A stretch of 64,000 bases of DNA. Origin: Kribbella sandramycini. GTDB lineage: Bacteria; Actinomycetota; Actinomycetes; Propionibacteriales; Kribbellaceae. The stretch is taken from NCBI RefSeq assembly GCF_013131805.1, contig NZ_JABJRC010000002.1:496001-560000 (forward strand), read 5' to 3'. The notes under the pieces are model-generated. The model worked only from the letters and a program-made list of their open reading frames with translations. It searched no databases and was not told the origin of the DNA. The first letter of the stretch is position 1, and every line of letters begins with the position of its first letter. Both the position numbers and the translations under genes were made by a program. Positions 59,996-64,000 of this stretch are shown here, one piece after another.

Positions 59996-61248
59996 GCGGG
60001 CCTGAGCTGGTCGACGAGCCAGGGATAGGAGCCGGCGAACGCCGGGCCGGCGAACTGCCAGACGTGGGAGCCGGGGGAGACCTCGACCCGCGACGGGATG
60101 CCGACCTTGGCGGCAGCCTTCGACAGTTGATGCGCCTCCCGCTGGTGGGTCTTCTCCGCGGTGCTGGTCAGGAAGACGCCGCTCACCCCCTGGTAGCGGC
60201 CGTGGTGGCGCATCACCTGCAGCGGCTCGTTGGCCTGCTCAGCGGCGACCGATCCGCCGTACAGATCCCGCAGAGTGTCTTGGGCGTCGCCGCTGTACGG
60301 CGCCAGGTCGCCGGAGATGTCGACGAAGTGGCCGAACGTGCCGGGGTGCTCGACGACCAGATCGAGCGCGCAGGTGCCGCCCATCGAGAACCCGGCGACT
60401 GCCCACTGCGCCGGGTTCCGCGACGCGCCGAAGGTGTGCTCGACGTACTGCGGGACGTCGACTGCCAGATGGGTCGCGGCGTGACCGCGCGGGCCGTCCA
60501 CGCACTCGGTGTCGTTGTCGAACGATGCTGTCGCGTCCACGAAAACCAGTATGGGCGCAAACCCGTGATGTTGCTGTGCGTAAGCGTCGGACACGCGGAC
60601 GGCGTTCCCCAGCCGCACCCAGTCACCCGGCGCGCCCCGCTCGCCGCCGATCATCTCCACCACCGGCAGCACCGGATGCTTCGGCCCGCGGAACCAGACC
60701 GGCGGCAGGTACACCAGCTCCTGGCGGTGCTTGAACCCGCTGTACGTCGGCGGCACGTCGACCGCGACCAACCGACCGGCCCGCGGTAACGCCTGCCCGG
60801 TCGGCGTCTGCGCGAGCCCGGTCATCGACACCTGCCCAGGCAGTGGCGCGCCGGTCCAATCGTTGACCGCGGCATCGATCGTCGGGTAGTAGCCGACGAA
60901 CTGGTTGATCTGGTTCGCGCACACCACACTCGCGACGACGATCGCCAGGACCGCCGTCCCGCGCCGCCACCAGCGCGCGCTCCGCCACCCGGCGACCAGC
61001 ACGGTCACCCCGGCCAGCCCGATGCCGAACCAGATCCAGACCTTGAGCGGGAGCGGATCGGTCATGCCGACCAGCTCCGCGCCGGGGTACGACGCGAGCA
61101 GCGCCCCCGCTGCCGCCACGCCGAGCGCGATCGGCAGGACCCGCCGTCGCCAGCGCCGATCCCGCCGGCCGATCGCGAGCACCAGCAGACCCACCGCCAG
61201 CACGCCCAGCAAGCTGGGGAACCACCCTCCGAGCAGAGACACGTCCAT
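59992..61248 (-). CDS. Membrane-anchored alpha/beta hydrolase (esterase D/antigen 85-like)
   Basis: 418 residues from ATG 61248, with GGAGGGG four bases upstream. Three to four membrane spans occupy residues 5-120. The extracytoplasmic part is an alpha/beta-hydrolase: HPVLPVVEMIGGERGAPG, the nucleophile elbow GFSMGG near 280, an Asp-containing DISGDLAP and a His in SPGSHVWQF. This layout, a polytopic N-terminus plus an esterase domain, is typical of actinomycete relatives of mycolyltransferases and feruloyl esterases. It is translationally coupled to the SGNH hydrolase. Confidence 0.88.
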   Translation of the reverse strand: MDVSLLGGWFPSLLGVLAVGLLVLAIGRRDRRWRRRVLPIALGVAAAGALLASYPGAELVGMTDPLPLKVWIWFGIGLAGVTVLVAGWRSARWWRRGTAVLAIVVASVVCANQINQFVGYYPTIDAAVNDWTGAPLPGQVSMTGLAQTPTGQALPRAGRLVAVDVPPTYSGFKHRQELVYLPPVWFRGPKHPVLPVVEMIGGERGAPGDWVRLGNAVRVSDAYAQQHHGFAPILVFVDATASFDNDTECVDGPRGHAATHLAVDVPQYVEHTFGASRNPAQWAVAGFSMGGTCALDLVVEHPGTFGHFVDISGDLAPYSGDAQDTLRDLYGGSVAAEQANEPLQVMRHHGRYQGVSGVFLTSTAEKTHQREAHQLSKAAAKVGIPSRVEVSPGSHVWQFAGPAFAGSYPWLVDQLRPA

Positions 61249-61373
61249 GCGACCCCTCCAGAACGCCGAGTAGACCCACAACTCGTGACGCCCGGCGCCG
61301 CGAAACGGTTGACGACGTGAGCCACGCCGCACGCCGGCGCCCCTGCTGGGTCGTGTCTCGTACTGTCGGCGGT

Positions 61374-61979
61374 ATGGACCAGTTGCTCGACCACCTCGTG
61401 TACGGAACCCCCGACCTGCTCGGCGCCGTCGAGCGGTTCGCCGCCGCGACCGGGCTGCAACCGGTCGAGGGCGGCCGGCACCCGCAGTGGGGCACCCGCA
61501 ACTTCCTCGTCGGCCTCGGCGGGACGACGTACCTGGAGCTGCTCGGTCCGGATCTGGACGCGCCGTCGTCGATCGTCGACTTCACCGGCACCGACCGGCT
61601 GCTCACCTGGGCGATTCACCCGGCCGACCTCGAAGCGGCCGTGGTCGCCGCTCGCGCGGCCGGGGCCGAGCTGGGCGAGGTCGGCCCGATGTCGCGCTCG
61701 ACGCCGACCGGCGAGACCGTGTCGTGGCGCGTCAGCCGGGCCGCGCAGTGGCCGTACGACGGCGTCGTCCCGTTCGTCATCGACTGGGGGACGACGCCGC
61801 GCCCGGCCACGACCATGACCGACGCCGGTGAGCTGCTCGGTTTCCGCGGCAGCCACCCGCAGGCGACCGAGGTCCGCGCCGCGCTGGCTGCGCTCGGCGC
61901 GGACCTCGAGGTCACCGAAGGCCCACCCGCGCTGACCGCGACCGTCCGCGGCCCGCGCGGTGAGTTCCCGCTGGGCTAG
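61374..61979 (+). CDS. VOC-superfamily protein (glyoxalase-like domain)
   Basis: 201 residues from ATG 61374; TACTGT ends eight bases upstream (leaderless). It starts MDQLLDHLVYGTPDLLGAVE and continues with a glyoxalase-like domain (PF13468-type): GGRHPQWGTRNFLVGLGGTT, YLELLGPD, AIHPADLEAAVVAARAAGAE. The metal ligands of typical VOC enzymes are less clear here: His in LDHLVYG and Glu in LELLG. Substrate unknown. It converges on the anti-sigma gene with a four-base overlap. Confidence 0.82.
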   Translation: MDQLLDHLVYGTPDLLGAVERFAAATGLQPVEGGRHPQWGTRNFLVGLGGTTYLELLGPDLDAPSSIVDFTGTDRLLTWAIHPADLEAAVVAARAAGAELGEVGPMSRSTPTGETVSWRVSRAAQWPYDGVVPFVIDWGTTPRPATTMTDAGELLGFRGSHPQATEVRAALAALGADLEVTEGPPALTATVRGPRGEFPLG

Positions 61980-63076
61980 CGGTTCGGGAACACCACCTGC
62001 GCGTTGCTGGTCGCGATGGCCTTCTTCGTCACCTGACAGGTCGCCTTGCCGCTGGTGACGACACACCGGAACAGGTCGACCGGCCGGCCTGCACTCGCGG
62101 CGGTCACCGCGGCGAACGTGTCGTCCGACAGCCACTGCCCGAACACCAGCGGCTGCGGGCTGGTGATGGGGTACTTCGCGCCGTTGACGTCGTACAGGGC
62201 CGGCCGTTGTCCCTTCGGCGCGACCATCACGTACGAGCCGTTGTCGGAGATGCCGATGTCGATCTGGTCAGGCGTCCCGGAGTATTTCTGCAGCGCCTGC
62301 TCACGCTCGGGCTTCGCCAGGTCGCCGGCGACGAAGATCTGCTGGTCGGGGCCGATGAACACCAGCCGGTTGGCTCCCGCGGCGAGCGGGATGGTGGGTG
62401 CCTTGCGGAACTCGGCGGTCACCTCCTTCTTCCCGGTCAGCGGCTGCCGGACGACGCCGCCGTTCTCCTTCAGGTAGGCGTACTCGCGGTCGAGCGCGAA
62501 CAGGTAGTCGACCTTCCGGGAAGCGGCGTCCGGGTCGTTCGCAACCTTGTCGGTGTTCAGGATCTCCTTCTCGGTGCGGAGGTTCTCGATGGTCGTGTTG
62601 AAGCTGCCGTTGGTCTGGGCGGTCGAGACCAGGTAGTCGCCGGCCGCGCGCAGCTTGGCGCCGTCGGCCTTGCTCGCCGAGATCCGGCTGTCTTCGGTGC
62701 CGTCGTGGAAGTGCACCTCGTCGGAGTCTTTGACGGTGTAGAAGAAGCCGAAGTTGTTCTGCGCGAGCTGGTCGAGGTCGCGCCGGCCGGTGTTGACGGT
62801 CTTGTCACCGGAGTGGATGACGCCGTTGGCGGCGTACGTCGGCGGCCGCTCGCCGGTCGACGGGCCGAGGACAGGCGGCTCGGCCTGCTGGCTGCGGACG
62901 ACGGTGAGCGTCGTGCCGAGGACGGCGGCGACGGCGAGCGTCGTCCCGAGGGCGGCGGTGACGCGGCGGCGGCGCACGCGGCGGCTGCCGGTCGCCATGA
63001 TGGTGTCGAGGTCGAGCTCCGGTGGCGTGGTCGCCTGAGCCTGCGACGTGAGGGTGTCTTTCAGCAGATCGGTCAC
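61976..63076 (-). CDS. Single-pass membrane protein coupled to a SigE-family sigma factor
   Basis: 366 residues from GTG 63076, which overlaps the sigma factor stop (GTGA). A short cytoplasmic N-terminus (VTDLLKDTLTSQAQATTPPE) is followed by a membrane helix (VTAALGTTLAVAAVLGTTLT, residues 38-58) and a 300-residue extracytoplasmic part of beta-propeller-like strands with two Cys near the end (FRCVVTSGKATC). It has no zinc anti-sigma motif (HxxxCxxC). Position and topology make it the probable sensor or anti-sigma factor of the SigE-type sigma. Family members of this type have unproven roles. Confidence 0.82.
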   Translation of the reverse strand: MTDLLKDTLTSQAQATTPPELDLDTIMATGSRRVRRRRVTAALGTTLAVAAVLGTTLTVVRSQQAEPPVLGPSTGERPPTYAANGVIHSGDKTVNTGRRDLDQLAQNNFGFFYTVKDSDEVHFHDGTEDSRISASKADGAKLRAAGDYLVSTAQTNGSFNTTIENLRTEKEILNTDKVANDPDAASRKVDYLFALDREYAYLKENGGVVRQPLTGKKEVTAEFRKAPTIPLAAGANRLVFIGPDQQIFVAGDLAKPEREQALQKYSGTPDQIDIGISDNGSYVMVAPKGQRPALYDVNGAKYPITSPQPLVFGQWLSDDTFAAVTAASAGRPVDLFRCVVTSGKATCQVTKKAIATSNAQVVFPNR

Positions 63077-63576
63077 TGGCTGGCTCCTGCCTTGTCCAGG
63101 GGGATTGCGTCGGCGCCGAGGCGGTCGCGGAGTTTGCGCAGCGCGACCGAGACCTGGCTCTTCACGGTGCCGACCGAACAGCCGAGCACCTCCGCGGTCT
63201 GCGGCTCGGTCAGGTCTTCGTAGAAGCGCAGTACGACGGCCGCGCGCTGCCGTGGCGGCAGCTGCATCAGCTCCTGCCACAGCCACATCCGTGCGGTGCT
63301 GTCCTGGACCGGCGCGAACTGCTCGGGCAGCTCGTCGTGCGGGCGCTCGTGCCACGACTTGCGGCGGTACCAGCTGATCGCGGTGTTGGTGATCACGCGC
63401 CGCGTGTAGGCCTCGGCCGCCGACGGGTCGCGCAGCCGCTTCCAGGCGACGTAGGTCTTGACCAGGCCTTCCTGGACCAGGTCGTCGGCCAGGCCGCGCT
63501 CTCCGGCCAGCAGGTAGGCGTACCGGTACAAGGCCCCGTGCCGTCCCCGAGCGAACTCGGCGAACTCCTCGCGCAT
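63073..63576 (-). CDS. SigE-family ECF RNA polymerase sigma factor
   Basis: 167 residues. Region 2 is visible (FARGRHGALYRYAYLLAGER, LADDLVQEGLVKTYVAWKRL), then the linker with YTRRVITNTAISWYRRK, and region 4 (LPPRQRAAVVLRFYEDLTEP, QTAEVLGCSVGTVKSQVSVA). The SigE/SigM-like actinomycete group has about 170 residues and is often paired with a membrane protein, as here. It probably recognises its own promoter within 63577-63700, but I see no confident autoregulatory -35/-10. Confidence 0.93.
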   Translation of the reverse strand: MREEFAEFARGRHGALYRYAYLLAGERGLADDLVQEGLVKTYVAWKRLRDPSAAEAYTRRVITNTAISWYRRKSWHERPHDELPEQFAPVQDSTARMWLWQELMQLPPRQRAAVVLRFYEDLTEPQTAEVLGCSVGTVKSQVSVALRKLRDRLGADAIPLDKAGASQ

Positions 63577-63712
63577 CGGGCTCCTATCGTTGATGGGGGA
63601 TCGTTGTCCGCCCTGACGCGATCATCGTGCCGAATGGTTGGATCACCCCCGCGGCGAGCGCTCCGGGTGGTTGAATGGTGACTGAGTGTCGCAGACCAGT
63701 TGCGCGCTGGTT

Positions 63713-63733
63713 TCGTTCGACAATGTCGAACGA
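63713..63733 (+). promoter_or_regulatory. IclR-like palindromic operator before the glycerol facilitator gene
   Basis: TCGTTCGACA and TGTCGAACGA are exact reverse complements around a central A. The TTCG...CGAA layout is characteristic of IclR-family sites, and glycerol operons of actinomycetes are often controlled by GylR-type IclR regulators. It is 92 bases before the ATG. Confidence 0.65.
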
Positions 63734-63824
63734 CGGGCGTTGTGCCGCTCCCCGAACGCTCCTAGATTCCAGCCAGCCGTGGTCGTCACGGCTGCGTCTG
63801 CAAGGAAGGGAGGCTGGTCGAAAC

Positions 63825-64000
63825 ATGGCTACGACCGAGGCGGTCAAAGCGAAAACCCTTCTGGGGGAGTGTTCCGCCGAGCTCGCGGGCACGTTCATCC
63901 TGATCCTGTTCGGCTGCGGTGTGGTGGCGCAGGTGGCGGCCGGAGGTATCGGCGACCACGACTCGATCGCATGGGCGTGGGGTCTCGGTGTGACACTGGG
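63825..64000 (+). CDS. glpF: Glycerol facilitator/aquaporin (MIP family), N-terminal part
   Basis: The first 58 residues are visible before the window ends. GGAAGGGAGG lies upstream of the ATG, with AAGGGAGG about ten bases away. The opening MATTEAVKAKTLLGECSAEL leads into the first membrane helix AGTFILILFGCGVVAQVAAG and the second begins at WAWGLGVTLG, as in MIP-family channels. The NPA motifs are beyond the edge. The upstream IclR-like palindrome suggests a glycerol operon (glpF with glpK/glpD to follow), so glycerol facilitator is more likely than plain aquaporin. Confidence 0.75.
   Translation, partial: MATTEAVKAKTLLGECSAELAGTFILILFGCGVVAQVAAGGIGDHDSIAWAWGLGVTL

Noticed and set aside
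1..64000. CRISPR array, insertion sequence or additional RNA genes
   Set aside because: No regularly spaced repeats, no transposase motif and no second tRNA fold were seen.

Overview
The window is high-GC DNA from an actinomycete. A Kribbella-like member of the Propionibacteriales is my best guess. The evidence is mshC (mycothiol ligase), DUF3090, SCO1664-family and PAC2 genes near one another, a DUF5703 protein, an FxLD-class lanthipeptide cluster, and many genes with a TANNNT -10 box 6-8 bases before the start codon (leaderless transcripts). No rRNA operon or CRISPR array was seen. The only tRNA found is a tRNA-Leu(GAG).

Left part, 1-20.1 kb, is accessory DNA ending at the tRNA. It begins with the N-terminal 787 residues of a secreted RHS/YD-repeat protein, cut by the window edge. 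Next come remnants of a small membrane-protein family with one intact copy. A compact defence island follows: a P-loop NTPase fused to a Shedu-like nuclease domain (3320-4615), then a Gabija-type pair of OLD/TOPRIM endonuclease and UvrD-like helicase (8741-4826). After it lies a class I FxLD lanthipeptide cluster on the minus strand: precursor (14716-14859), LanB, LanC and a PCMT-like methyltransferase. It is bordered by a divergent XRE/TPR regulator and a phosphotransferase. The accessory stretch ends with a large serine recombinase whose last codons lie inside the 3' end of tRNA-Leu, which suggests that this tRNA is an attachment site.

Middle part, 20.2-42 kb, is mostly housekeeping and metabolic genes. 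It holds an M20 peptidase, two VOC proteins, a YtrA-type GntR regulator with a perfect palindromic operator, a lysoplasmalogenase-like protein, a LysR/MFS divergent pair, an enolase-superfamily enzyme, an aldo/keto reductase, an F420-type oxidoreductase, uppP and corA. Then comes the mycothiol neighbourhood (histidine phosphatase, DUF3090, SCO1664 family, mshC), interrupted by an AraC/NmrA pair and by a cell-wall pair (L,D-transpeptidase plus a protein ending exactly at LPVTG). PAC2 and HAD genes follow.

Right part, 42-64 kb, has an oligopeptide ABC transporter operon with two different substrate-binding lipoproteins, closed by a strong terminator. It also holds a DUF4386 protein, a 1126-residue NACHT NTPase with a cysteine cluster before Walker B, and a secreted S8 protease with PKD domains. 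Beside the protease is an inverted, decayed gene carrying the same C-terminal tail on a trypsin fragment. A LuxR-family ATPase regulator, two hydrolases, a SigE-family sigma factor with its membrane partner, and the start of a glycerol facilitator gene behind an IclR-like palindrome complete the window.

Two stretches deserve most attention. One is the NTPase-Shedu/Gabija/lanthipeptide island abutting tRNA-Leu. The other is the NACHT / decayed protease / S8 protease region.
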